A stretch of DNA of 64,000 bases from Pithys albifrons albifrons (taxonomy: Eukaryota > Chordata > Aves > Passeriformes > Thamnophilidae), in NCBI RefSeq assembly GCF_047495875.1, contig NC_092467.1, positions 11,435,566-11,499,565 of the forward strand. Direction: 5' to 3'. The notes under the pieces are model-generated. The model was not told the origin of the DNA. It saw nothing but the letters and a program-made list of their open reading frames with translations, and did no database searches. A program made the translations under genes and the position numbers. Positions 51,201 through 62,649 of this stretch are shown here, piece by piece (the stretch's first letter is position 1; every line of letters begins with the position of its first letter).

Positions 51201-54200
51201 ACCAAAAGTAGATATATACATGCGTGTCAGCTCCTGACAGTGCACTGGAGTAAGCACAATGCACAGGTTGTCACTGTAGAGCAGCAGCCATTTCATTTTT
51301 CCATGATGCCTTTAGGATTGGCACAGCAGGAACCTGCTGCTTCCTATTTAATTAAGTGGAAAAGCTGTGAGTAAATTACTGCTTGTTCAACCACGTTGTG
51401 GACAGAATCGGCAACTGCCAACATATGCGATAGTGCATATGCTGCACCTGATTAAGTTAAGCAGAAACTAGAGCTTAACCTGCTGTTCTGCTAGAGACAA
51501 ACCAAAATTAATTAATCAGTCTGTTGTTAACCACTTGTCTGCTCCCTTAGTTGTGTGATATGGGTGTGCCTATTCAAAGCCTTACTGGTGACCTGCAGGG
51601 TTGGGCTCTCTGCAGAGCACAGCCAAGCTGAAACCAACCCTGACACAGTGAAGGGTGGGAAAGCATTGAAATTCAGCCAAGATCATGCAAAAAGAGGACA
51701 AGAAATACAGGAAGATGGGCAAACCAACCTGTCCCTATGACATCTCCTCTAGAATCATAAAGGGGAGGTACAGAAAGCTCCAAGTTTGAAGAGATTTTGC
51801 TGAAAAGGGCACGCTGGGGGAGGGGGGGGGGGGCAGGTTTGCCACTGTCCCATTCCCCTGTCTATCCTGGAAGACAAGGAGCAGTCAAGTAGCTGTACCA
51901 TGCCTGGTTTCCTTGTTTACTGTTGTCTGTGATTATGGTAACTGACAGACTATAAATTTTTAGGCATCATGTTAAATTGGCCAAATCTCAAACAACTTGC
52001 TGTAACAAGTCAGGCCGGTATTAGATTTTCTTGCCTTACATGGGAAGGTATTATCAGCATGGAAAAAGCCTGTGTTCTTCTTTCTAGGTATTTCTGTGAT
52101 GTTAATGAAATACTGAGCTCTGGTTAGATCCAAAAGAGTTGGTGTCTTTAGGATTGTTATAGGGTTTTTTAGGTCTTACAAGAAGCCGACGAGTAGGAGG
52201 CAAAAATCATTCTAATTTGTTCAAACACTAAGTTATCTTACTTTCCAAAAACTGCAATGCTAAAATTGGCTTTTTGTTTTCAAACATATCATCTAGGCTT
52301 CTAGCTGAATTTCTGCATAGAAATCAAATCATTTGAAGAAGTTGCCAAAAATTAATCATATTTTCTTAAAATAGAACCATTTCAGTTGTCTTCAAGAGTG
52401 CTACATTATCTGAAAATTGGGATTTGGGGATGCTCATTTTATGAAGGCTATTTTGTACTTTTAATAAAATACAATAGAAGCAGCTGATCAGCATGTATAG
52501 CTTTTTTCAGTAGATAAAATACGTCTTGGATATTATCCAAGGGAGTGAGTGCCATGGATATAATTCTGTTTACAGTATCTCATTTTGATTAACATTTGGT
52601 TTTAATATGATTTTCTGAAATCTTTCATCTGAGGTTTTGTTTTATTAGGCATGAGAAATTCAAGCCAAGCCATAAAAATCTGTAGGAAAACAAGTGTTGC
52701 TAAGCCGTGTTCACGACACGTTGGTTTCCCTTGTTTTACCCAAAAGGATTTTCAGGAATTGGTGACTTGGCTCTGACAATGCTCAGTTATTTCTGGGATC
52801 CAAATTATGCTTTAAGTAAAAATGATAGATAAAGCAGTGCCATATTCTGAAGGCCAGAGGATTGCAGACTGGTTTGGTTTGTGTTTATCAGTTTAATAGT
52901 TTCAGCCTTGCACATGTGCATTTACTGACTAATTCGTTCAACTATTATTAATTTGTCAGGTATAACGGATATCAGCTAACCATATAGTAAAAATATTGCA
53001 AGCCATGGTAAAGGGTATTGAGCAAGAAGTACAAAAAAGCATGTACAGAGGAGCTTTAGCCCTGTATTTTTGCTTTTTTTCATGTCTATCAATATAATTT
53101 TATTTACAAGTGGGGTTTGCATTACAAACAACTGCACATATGTCAGCAAAAACGAGGCCCATTATCTGTTTATATACCACATTACGTGTGTTCACACTAC
53201 ATTTTGATCTGGTTATATGAGTATCAACTGTAAACACTGAAGGATAGTTCTGCTATTCACATTTCCTTGAAAATGCCTTTTCCTGGTGGTCCAGGAGCAA
53301 CCTGCTTTTTCTTGTTCTGAGGCTGCAGTGTAAGCAGAACAGCCTCACTGGTACAGTGGGGTTGGGCAATGCCTGTTTGCGGTGCCAAAGGAGGTCGCAG
53401 GGGCAGGACCACATTGGCTCTGCCTGGACAGGTCCGTTGTTTTCCCTTGCAGACCAGATCAGCAGAGTCTGGGTCCTGAGCAGAAGCTGCTGCTCTGAAC
53501 TGGTACTGGGTGGATTTGGGCTGGCAATTCCTGGGGTGAAGCAGCATTACCTTGCCTCCTTTCACCAAACTGTGTGTGTACAGGTTAAGCAATTGTACTG
53601 GATATATTGGTTGCATTTCATACACTTCCTTTTATCTTAGCTTTTATTCTCAGAGAAAAACTGCAATCCTTTAGTCTAATCTAACTGTGGAATCACTCTG
53701 AGGAAGAGACTGTTGAAGTAACTCCAACTTGGCATAGCCGAGTTGCCTCTAAAAGAATCCTTCCTGTCCTTGTGCCATAGTATTTCATTATGCTGGTATA
53801 GTGAGGTGTCTGAGGTGGCATAGTGACATTGTTATGAAATTAGGGACAACATGAGAATTTTTAATTTTATTTTGTAGCTTCACTGCAAAACTCATGTTGA
53901 CTGTAATGATTGTCTAGGTATAATTATTCTGCTACATTAGCTATAATGCTTGGTTTAGTACAAAATTCAGGATGGGTTTATTATACTGTTTGCCCTTGAT
54001 ATCTCATACCTAGGAATAAAATCTTTTGGACATTCCTGAAGTTTTTTTTATGGAATCACATGTAGCTGCTGAAGCGGTCTAACAGGGTATGCTACAAACC
54101 CCTGCTTGGAGCAAGGGCAGCTTGACTGGAGCCACGTCCAGCAGGGTTCAAGTGTCTCTGGGAATGGACACTGAATAACCTCTCTGGGCAGCTTCTTCCC

Positions 54201-55979
54201 TTGCAGTTATTGGGTTGTATAAAAGGAATAGAGAATGAAGTCATATTGATTAATTATTTTCACTCAAAATATTTTTACTCATAGCAAAATTCTTAACAGC
54301 TGTTTTTCTGTAGCTGGTTATTAACTCCTACCAGTGTATTAGTGTTGGGTAAGCACTGGTAGTGGTTTAATTGATGTTTGACTCAGAGAGATCTGGAAGA
54401 TACTTTAAGAAACTCTGTGCATACCACAAGCACTCCAAGTCAGCTGAGGTGACGACAAGAAGTTTGTCTTTTGCAGAGTAGAGTGAATGTACCTGTAACT
54501 GTGTCAAGACATTCATCTTTGGTCATTACTTTTATGTTACAATGATACTTTTCATTTTTGGAGTTCCTTAATTTTTCAAGCCTCTTTTTTAACTGGCTGT
54601 TTTAAAAAACGCTGAACTGAGTTTTCTGGTTTTTAAAATAAAGCCAAATGAAATGAAAGCAACAACAACAAAAAACCCCAAGCAAAACCAAAACAAAAGT
54701 AAAGGGTAATCAACTTCAAGCTATCATAGTTAGAGGCAGTCTGTGTTCAGGCTAGTCTGCCCCTCCCTCCACTAGGGCTGTGTCTTTCCAAGTCAGATGC
54801 TTTCTTGCTTTGGAGAACGGTGTGTTTTCCTGTGCCCTACAGAAGGAGAGGGAAAAAACATCTCTCCCAGAGCACCTGTTTTGGCTATATAAGGGTCAAA
54901 TAACTTCTTTATTATCCCTTGCTTTCAGACTTGCGTTTAAGAGTTCTGTTTTATGGGAGGATTTTTTTTTTCTCTATTGCTTCTGCAAGGCATAGGCAGT
55001 AACTGGTTGTTCCAGGAAGGGAACTTGTGCTGTTGTACAAATTGAGATGTAACACTAAAAACTCATGAACACACAACAATACTGATTTGTGTGTAGAAGG
55101 GATGTGGGAACTGCACAAATTATTTCTGTTTAGCTTCCATTTCTCACTAGAAAACAAAATATATTCTTGTATCACACTCTTGCTCTACCTGACATCATCG
55201 TCATGCATTTTAGTTGAGTTCTGCAGCACAGCACTTTTTCCTGCTGCTAGTTTCTAAAGCAGGATCAACATTTCAGTGCTAAAGCAGGTCAGTGACTCAT
55301 GTGCTTGGTACTTACACTGAGGAGAATAATTACTTGTACCATGTAATAAAACTTCTACGAATAATCTAGTACAGTACTGAGAGTGCTTGTGATTTTACTG
55401 TTTACTATCGTGGTGCTGAAGTCTCCCCTTCGTTTTCCTGTAATTTTTTGAAGCCCAGCTGAAATTAGGAGACAAGTGACTAGATTTTGCAAGTAAAGAG
55501 GTACACTGAAAAATCTTACCAAGACCTATAAAGAAAAATAGAGTTTGGAATCTGGTCCTCCAGAGCTGGCAGCCAGAGGTGTGCAGAATTCTAGCTGAAA
55601 TAGCTAAGGAAGGTAGTATGACATTATTGGCATTGAGATAAAACAAGAATAAGTCTGGCTGACAGAATGGATATAACAAAGAACATTATTTTTAACATAA
55701 TAAGGCACATGTGCATGTACACACAAACACACAGAATAAAGGAAACTCTGAATGTTCAGGCTTGGTTAATTGCCCGGCTGCAGTCAAGGCACAGCATTGA
55801 CACACGTATACAGATGAAATAATGTTTTTCTGTGACCCACTGTAATTCTGAAGAGCTTGCACTTGAGAAGTACAGTAAAACTAGGCCAGCTACTTACTTT
55901 TTTTGGCTTCCTCCAGTTTGTCCTTGGCACGTTTTTCTGCCTGCAAAAGCTGCTGGATTCCCTGAGACTGGCTAGTCAT
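45119..55979 (-). CDS. ATP6V1G3: V-type proton ATPase subunit G3, complete three-exon gene
   Basis: The product is the G subunit of the V1 sector of the vacuolar H+-ATPase. With subunit E it forms the coiled-coil peripheral stalk that holds the catalytic head against the membrane Vo rotor during ATP-driven proton pumping. Joining exons 55979-55898, 48579-48479 and 45292-45119 gives 118 codons plus TAA, matching the family length. The N-terminus MTSQSQGIQQLLQAEKRAKD is the hallmark of vertebrate G subunits. Residues 1-60 are rich in K, E, Q and A and should form the long helix that pairs with E. The C-terminus has the family block CDI-x-PEIH-x-N(F/Y)R at residues 104-115. I assign G3 rather than G1 or G2 because the second and third exons resemble the G3 form as I recall it, including IEEQT at residues 73-77 and NMESMM at 91-96. 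In mammals G3 is the kidney-enriched isoform. Intron 1 is about 7.3 kb and intron 2 about 3.2 kb. Confidence 0.96.
45293..48478 (-). other. ATP6V1G3 intron 2
   Basis: This 3.2-kb GT-AG intron separates exons 2 and 3. The acceptor has a good polypyrimidine stretch. I see no repeat fragment and no additional exon in it. Confidence 0.85.
48479..48579 (-). CDS. ATP6V1G3: ATP6V1G3 coding exon 2
   Basis: This 101-nt exon encodes residues 28-61, including KGKRLKQAKEEA and EIDHYRLQREKDFRNKQTN. It is the basic and charged helical part of the G subunit that runs along subunit E. The acceptor is a pyrimidine tract ending in CTGCTAG on the minus strand. The donor is GTAAGG immediately after the AAT codon, so the exon ends in phase 0. 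The reading frame is open from both splice sites and matches exons 1 and 3 in phase. Confidence 0.97.
50012..50057. repeat. T-rich (TTTG)n-like tract in ATP6V1G3 intron 1
   Basis: Repeated GTTT units are mixed with T-runs of six or more. It is low complexity, with no coding potential. Confidence 0.75.
51816..51833. repeat. G-run tract in ATP6V1G3 intron 1
   Basis: Five Gs, one A, then twelve Gs. It is a quadruplex-capable tract on the plus strand, the template strand of ATP6V1G3. Confidence 0.85.
54051..54205 (-). mobile_element. CR1 LINE 3'-end fragment within ATP6V1G3 intron 1
   Basis: The plus strand begins TGGAATCACATG. It continues through CTACAAACCCCTGCTTGGAG, GTCCAGCAGGGTTCAAGTGT and AACCTCTCTGGGCAGCTTCT, the reverse complement of the CR1 region that ends ORF2 and enters the 3' UTR. 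It is old and diverged. It lies in the same orientation as the host gene, well away from the exons. Confidence 0.8.
55898..55979 (-). CDS. ATP6V1G3: ATP6V1G3 coding exon 1
   Basis: This exon encodes residues 1-27 plus the first base of codon 28. The ATG at 55979-55977 is preceded by GTCACC, a strong Kozak context, and the reading begins directly with the invariant MTSQSQGI of vertebrate V-ATPase G subunits. The exon ends in EEAKK followed by a consensus GTAAGT donor at 55897-55892. The phase-1 break is completed by the GA at the start of exon 2, which makes an arginine codon. Confidence 0.97.
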
Positions 55980-56030
55980 GGTGACTGCAGAGGCTGGTGA
56001 ACTTCTGTGGAGACCAGAGCTCAGAAGGAG

Positions 56031-56037
56031 TTTTATA
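56031..56037 (-). promoter_or_regulatory. TATA box of ATP6V1G3
   Basis: A perfect TATAAAA on the minus strand lies 52 bp upstream of the A of the ATG. Standard TATA spacing would place the transcription start near 56000-56008 and give a very short 5' UTR of about 20-30 nt. This is an inference from sequence; no transcript data were available. A first intron within the 5' UTR is therefore not needed to explain the gene. Confidence 0.6.
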
Positions 56038-56264
56038 CAGCTGCCAGGCCTTTCCTTGTGTTTTTTTTTTTTGTTCTATCTGTTATTACAACAAGCTTCC
56101 AGATTGCACCAAACCAGCCGGCTCTGCCTGGATGGCTACTGGGTGTAAAGGTCTATTAGTGCAATTGGAAAAAACACAGCAGTGAGGTTGAAAGGAATGT
56201 TCTCCCCTCTTCAGGGTCACAGAGAAGTTGAAGTATCTGATTTACACATGTGTGTGTGTGGGGA

Positions 56265-56346
56265 AAGAACGTTTCAAGTGGCTTGAATTTAAATGCATGT
56301 TTTTTAAGAACATTTCAAGTGGTTTGTATTTTAATGCATATTTTTT
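56265..56346. repeat. Tandem duplication, two 41-bp units
   Basis: Units 56265-56305 and 56306-56346 are direct copies of about 41 bp that differ at a handful of positions. Both contain AAGAAC, TTTCAAGTGG, TTAATGCAT or TAAATGCAT, and a T-run. The repeat lies about 290-370 bp upstream of the ATP6V1G3 start codon. The block TTTCAAGTGG, unchanged in both copies, fits the NK2-family homeodomain consensus (TYAAGTGG). Binding is inference only. Confidence 0.85.
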
Positions 56347-57512
56347 TCTTTCTTAATCTCTTATTGCTTAAGCAGAATATAGTTAATCTTGTCAGAGGAA
56401 CTGAAGGGGGAAAAGTTGTTTATGGGATTTTTCTTTTGATGAAACTTCCCCTTAATGTGAAGAGTCAGACTCAGTCAACCATTAATTTTGGTTGAACACC
56501 ATGACCTTCTTGTAGGCTTCTGCTTGGTTTTATCTCTTAACAGTATTTGTTAAGAGTTTTCACTTTAAAAAAAAGTCTTCAATAGAAATGGATTAATTGG
56601 GAACTAAATTTTGAAACGGCATGTGGTGGTTGAGGTAGTGATCTGCCTTTTATCTACCATGATGGAGATGAGTTCTGGGTGGGAAGCTGTGGGATTAGCT
56701 CTAAGATCCAGACCCTTGGAAGGTATGAATGGTGGTCTGAGGTTTACTTGCAAGTCATAATGCACACAACAGTTAAAAGAATGTCTGAGCATGACTTTGG
56801 ATGCACATCCCATCCCTACAGAGGGACAGAGTGTTTTGTGGACTACTGTGTGAAGAAACAGTATGCTCATATTCTGAATCCTTATTATACTATAAAACAG
56901 CAAATCCCACTCTCATAGGTCCTTTGGCCGTTGCATAGGAGAGGGGCATGTGAAGTTACATTATTAAAATAGATTTATTTTTGTAAAAAAGTACATCATA
57001 GCATGAGTAAAGTATATTTATTGTAAGTTTATTCAAGACAGAGATCTGCCAGGATCAGAGATCACCTTCTGATGTGTTTTTTTTTTTGTGCTGCAATTAT
57101 ATATACATAGTTGTATATTTATACACATTGAAATCAATTCTGCATATGTTGTAAAATAAAGTATGATTATATAATTATTTGGTGTTCTCTGCTGGTGGTC
57201 CTTGCTGTAGGGCCCTGTCTTTTCTGGGACTTCCCAGCACAGCTGTGTCATGCTACTTGCTTGCTGCAAGGCTGTTACCTGGTCCTTTCGAGAGGAATAT
57301 GTACTACCAGCATCAAGTAATTTTTTCTCCCTAAATAGTTACAGCCTTGGGAGAAAATGGAGGGAGAAGCCTCTTGCCCTATTGCTGTCTTCAGCTGTGC
57401 TCTGAGTGGCAGTAGCACTGAGACTTGGAAAAGGTAACTGTTTTGTTTTCTGATTTGTGATATTGCGAAGTCAAATTGCATCCAAGCTCCGCCTTGGAGA
57501 AAATGCTTGTCT

Positions 57513-57625
57513 CTTACAGTATGTGCCACTCTGACCCCGATCTCGTCAGATCTGGGAAGCTCAGCAGGGTCAGCCTCGGTTAGTACTTGGATGCGAGACC
57601 TCCTGGGAATACCGGGGGCTGTAGG
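57513..57625 (+). pseudogene. 5S rRNA-derived sequence, probable pseudogene
   Basis: About 113 bp match vertebrate 5S rRNA end to end, compared with the usual ~120. Recognisable blocks are GATCTCGTCAGATCT, TTAGTACTTGGATGCGAGACC and CCTGGGAATACCGG. Compared with the vertebrate sequence as I remember it, the 3' ~87 nt carry about ten substitutions, and about five bases are missing near positions 24-28. The internal control regions (A box near AGCTCAGCAGGGTC, C box near GGATGCGAGACCTCCTGG) are present but altered. No TTTT terminator follows within 100 bp, which argues against normal Pol III transcription. It lies about 1.5 kb upstream of the ATP6V1G3 start codon, in the opposite orientation. It could instead be the head of a 5S-derived SINE, but I recognise no SINE body after it. 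Confidence 0.85.
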
Positions 57626-60600
57626 ATCTAGTCCTGAGGACTTCGCTGTCACTGTCCAAGATCGCTTGGCCATGGAAGATGAACCTTAGGAGTTAAAGGG
57701 TGGGGTCAGTTCTGTGCGGGCTGTGCCTCGCCTAAAAAAATCCACCATGCAGGCTCAAAGGGCACACCCATGTGGGGAGAGCCCTTCCCAAATCTTCATT
57801 TGCAAAGCCTGGCCATGATGGTGATTAATCACTGAGTTTATTTTTTCATCCAGAAACCCTGTGAGCTGCTTCTTCCTCTCCGGCATTGAAATCATGGGTT
57901 CACTGTAGCTGCAGGAGAACAGACATGGCACTATTTTTAGAAGATTTTAATGCATAGCCTTGAAGTTTATTTTTTACAGACACAGATGAAGTGATGATCA
58001 GTTCTACAGAAAATGTGGAAACTGTAGGGCTAGGAAGCCTGTTGTGCCACTGGAACTCAGCTACAAGTGATCTTATTGGCACAGAAAAACAGAAGTGGAA
58101 AATGAAAGTAAAAATGAAGAGATTTGGTTTACTTAGGGCAGGAAACTTGGGCTCGGACATGAAAAGTATATTCCAGGCAAAAGGTCTTAGGCAAATCTCA
58201 CTGCTACAAGAAGTGTTACAAAACTGCCTGCAAATTAAACTGTTTCAGAGTTTTGGACTTGGCTGAAAGCATCACAGGTTAGATCCTTTAAGTTTTCAGA
58301 GCAGTTCTGAATGCCATAATTATTTTATGTGGGCCTCAGTAATGATCTGAATTTTGATATTTACAATCTGTTAATTAATACTTTATAGAAATTAGTTCTA
58401 GGTAATGAATTTTTTGTGGGGAAAAAAATCCACCCTTCAACAGATCATGAAGGTCTTCCATTGTGAAAAATTTAATATAATTCTTCAAGAGATCATTTGA
58501 ACTGCATATGTCACTGTTCACCCAATTCCATGTTTTTCTGAATTAGAAAAACACCCCAGTTTATTATTTGCCTTGTGGTTGGTTCACATACAGTGTGGTG
58601 GCATTCCATGCTGGCACTCCTCATGGCATCAGACAGGTACAAGTACACCTCTGCAGGGGAGAGATGATCATTTATTTTGGCTGGTGCTTATATACATTGT
58701 TAGACTCCACACAAAGTATTGACACTCAGAATTAATTTCAAAACTTGTCTCATGATGTCAGTGATGATCTCAGACTATGCTGACATGGCATCTCTGTGTA
58801 TCCCACTTCATGGATAATTCATTAAAATAAGGTAGGTTGAGCCACTGACTGACCAAACAGGCTCTTAATTCATCACGCAAGCTAATAAGAAACTTCTCTG
58901 TGTCGTAGTTGCTGCCTTTCTTTCCAAGTCAGCTCCAGACTGACTTAATTGGGGAAGAGGAGTCAATGTGGTGACTGGCAATGGGGCGTGGGGAGGTGTT
59001 ACCAGAGTGAGAGAAGGCAGAGAGAAGTGTTTTTGGTTTTGTTTTTTTAGAAAGCTCCTTTTCTTCTCAGTATTTGGTCTATCTATCTCTGTCTCCAAAA
59101 TTTCCTGAGCCTTTTCTGGTTATCCCACTGATGGAATGGGAAAACGGGGCTCAATTTTGGCATTCTCACTCCCTCAAAGCAAAGCTGTAGAGCAAGGCAA
59201 TGAAGAATCTTACAAGGGATGAGAGACTCTGCTGAGCTCTCCATGCTCACCCAGAGTTTGAACAGCAGAAACACTCTAAATCAGGTATTTCTAGTTTAGA
59301 TGGAGGCTGTGCAGCCACTTTCTTACCTCTGCAGCAGGAAGGTCAGGGCCAGTGGCTAAGTACATCCCAGGTAATTCAACTTGTTTTATTTGGAAAATAA
59401 TCTGCTTGCTTTAACTCATATTGAGCCTTACCTAGCATGAGTATACTAATTTGTCAGCCCACCTGCTACTGTGCAGTAAAGGCAGCGCTGTGGCACCTTT
59501 TATTGTGGTTTAAATGCGTAGACTTTCTGGTAGGTAGGAGAGCAGCAGGCAGTTTTTGCTGAAATGTGTTTAAGCTGAAGGTCTCCCATGAATTGCCTGT
59601 GTGGCTGTATTTCCTAAAGCACACATTTTTTTTTAATCACTTTTTAAAATTATGAAACAAATTCTTTCCAAATAAGCTGCTATGGCTGCTAAGTAGCACG
59701 CTTTGCTCAGGATACAGCTTCGAAGCAGCGAGATTGATTCAGTGATAACAGCAGCATGTTAGGTAGGGCAGCTGCTGCCTGTGCTTTTGTGTCTCTGCAT
59801 CTTTTGTTGCTCTAGAAAGACCTAAGTAAGGAAAAGCAGGGTGCACACCTGCATAGCTTCCTGCAGCTCTTTTGGGGGCTGCTCTTCTGATGAAAATGGA
59901 GCACCTTCAAGTGGAAGATCTATCATGCTAAGAAGGACTAATGGGCTCCTGTTAGCATTGACATCAAAAAGTCTTTGTGCACAAATTAGAAAGTATGCAG
60001 TGAAAACCACCACACACATCTGAAAATCCTGGCCTTTTCTTTCTGAATTCAACAACCATGTTTGCTTATATTAGAAGAAAAAGTTATGAACTTTGTACTG
60101 AAGTTGTGATTATATCTGCAAGTTAAGAGTCTCGCTACAGCGTTTTCTGACACTGAAGTTCTTGCTCTGTTGACATCAGCACAGTTGATCTCAGCAGCCT
60201 GAATTTCATCCATAGGCCAGAAAAATTGGGAACACATAGGTATGCAAAGATGTATAAATATTATAGTATTGCTGGAGGCAGCTTGCTGCCATACTGTCTG
60301 GCTGAGCTTATTGACTGCTGGCCAAGTCTGCAGCACAGCCCCAGCTTCAGCTGCCAAGGCAGTCTGATGGCTCTATATTGAACACTTACTTTAAAGCAGC
60401 TCACATTTTTCCCTAAATTTGTCCTGTGTCTTAATATGCGTAATTATGTTTGCTACTATAGTGAATTTAGCATTCAGAGAAAGCCAGTGTGAGCTGTCTA
60501 TTTACTTATTTTTTCTAAAATTCTCTTCAACTTCCAGGAGAAAAATTAAGACCTTTTTTTTCTTAATATGCATGTGATAATTCAGGTAGAGTAAATATTA

Positions 60601-60629
60601 ATAATTTTTAAAATGTGCAAAAGAAAAAA

Positions 60630-60640
60630 GGGGGGGGGGG
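60630..60640. repeat. Poly(G) run of 11
   Basis: An uninterrupted G homopolymer directly after an A-run (AAAAAAG boundary), in the upstream flank of ATP6V1G3. Confidence 0.85.
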
Positions 60641-62617
60641 AAGCCATGGTCTCTGTGGCTCTAACTTCCAGGCTAATTTATAACTTGACCACCAGTGTGG
60701 TTGAGATTATTTCCTGTTCTCAGTGTATGTGTATTCACCCCAGGCAGCAGACTCCCATGCATCAAATCCTTACTCACCCATGGTGGCATGAGGGAGAGAA
60801 TCAATAACGCAAAAGTGAGAAAATTTGTGAGTCAAGTTCAAAACAGTTTTAAAAATGAGGGGAAAGGGTATGGGGAGACAAGCTGATGCCAAAGAAGTCA
60901 CTTCTCACCTCCCACAAGCAGACCAGGGCCTGGTCAGCCCCTGAAGAGAGGCTACTATGGGAAAAGCCAAGTCCCCAGTCATACTGCTGAGCTTGGCATC
61001 ACATTCCATGCAGCACCCCTTTGGGCGGTCTGGGCTGCTGCACTGGCTGTGACCAATCCCAGCCTGTGCCTGTGGAAGGCAGAGTTGAGGTACAGAGAAA
61101 GACTTTTGACACCTTGCAAGCCCTGTTGGCAAACATCTAAAACATTGGTGTGCTATCAACACAATTTCAGTTGCAAGCAGAGACTCCATCGCACCCAGAC
61201 ACAAAGTTTCATTTAATTTCAAATAGTTGTCTTTTCCCAGTGCAGTTATTTGCTCTCTTCTTTCCACCCTTCTGCACTACAATTGTGCCTCTTCACTATT
61301 ACATCCTCTCTATGATTTTTAGCATTGCTGCCTTTCCCAAAAGAAGTTTGCAGCTTCACCAGAGTATTTGTGCAGTCAGGCAGGGAAGGGAGGGGGAAGT
61401 GGGGAGTCACATAAGTGTATTTTGAACTGTGTAGCCTAACCAGCCTAACCAACAACTCACATCAGTGGTGCAGCTGTGTTCTCTTGAAGAAAACTGAGTG
61501 TAGTATATCAGAAAATTTCAGTGTTGTCTCAAATTTTTTACCAAGATCAACAAAGATACCACAATGAAAATAGTTCAACTTAGCTTCTGAGGAGCTGAAC
61601 CTGTGGTTCTCTGTATTGTACTTACATGCTACTGCTTTGTGTATATCTCAAGGTCATTTAGCCAGTTTTCTGATCTTTGACAAATCTTAATTTTCTACTC
61701 AGTCATTTAATTGCATTTCATTTCACCTCTGAGCAACACTAGCTTAAACTGGAAGTGAAAAAATGGAATACGAATTTCCTTTCTTGTAGTGAAAATATTA
61801 ATACTCCATAGGAAGAATGAAAGCTTTATTTGGAAAAGTAAGGCATAAAACCTGGGGTGGAAAAAATGACATATACTGGCAATCTGTATTTTAAGAGCAG
61901 AGTAGACATTGCCTTAGCTAAGCTAGTCCTTGTAAAATTTCCTATTATTCTGATACAATTATGAATGTAAAGGGGGTGTTTTTATTTTGTAGTACTTGCT
62001 TTTGAATTAGTGTTCCTGAAACAAGAAATGTGTACATGTACTTATGGTCAGTACCGTGTGTGTTTATACAAGTACATGTTTTTGCGTTGAGATTTAAAAA
62101 TCTCTATTCCACCACTTTCCAGTGCCCTCTAGGATTTTTGGTGCAACTAAAAAATAAAAATGGAACTTACTCTCCCTTCATAAAAGAAATCAGAACCTTA
62201 ATTTTAGCCTGTTCACCACTTTACATCACATTTCCAGTATTTCTGTTCTCTGTTTCTCTTGCTCGTCATGTGGCTGTGAGAATAGTGAGTCTTGTGTGTC
62301 AGGCAGTTTCTTATTTTAGAGGGGGAAGAATTCTTCTGTTCAAGCCTTCATGCAGTGTAAACACTTTTTTTCCTTCTTTTTAAATTTTTTTTCCCTGTTA
62401 CTGTTGGTAACTTGTAGGGGCTTGAATTTTGCTTTACAGACAGTAATTCTACTTATGAAGATCTCTGGTTTTTTTTAATGTAGAGCATTTGTCCCTCTTA
62501 TGGGTTTGGAAAAAAAGGTCAAAATTCACTATTAGTTTTGCTTTTCTTTCAAACACTTCACTTGCAAGTAATTTCAGAGCTTACTGAAGCTAAACACCAT
62601 TATAGCACGTTAAACAT

Positions 62618-62649
62618 GTCCTGAGTTCTGGCGCCAGACCCCTCAGGAC
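62618..62649. repeat. Nested inverted repeat
   Basis: The outer arms are GTCCTGAG (62618-62625) and CTCAGGAC (62642-62649). They enclose a perfect 12-bp palindrome, TCTGGCGCCAGA, at 62627-62638. It lies in a locally GC-rich patch in otherwise AT-rich flank. No known element is recognised. Confidence 0.75.

Larger units (their letters stand above)
48580..55897 (-). other. ATP6V1G3 intron 1
   Basis: This 7.3-kb GT-AG intron is AT-rich and contains no exon I can recognise. It holds an antisense-independent CR1 fragment (54051-54205), a T-rich (TTTG)n-like tract around 50012-50057 and a long G-run at 51816-51833. Open frames inside it, such as 53257-53625, have no recognisable domain and no splice support. 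Confidence 0.85.

Noticed and set aside
53690..53760. GGAATCACTCTGAGG considered as another CR1 3' end
   Set aside because: Only the first few bases fit the CR1 terminus. The following sequence does not match CR1 well enough to call.
62030..62383. Open frame starting MYMYLW, considered as the PTPRC signal-peptide exon
   Set aside because: Only the first few residues resemble the CD45 leader. The rest does not, and no donor site follows where the exon should end.
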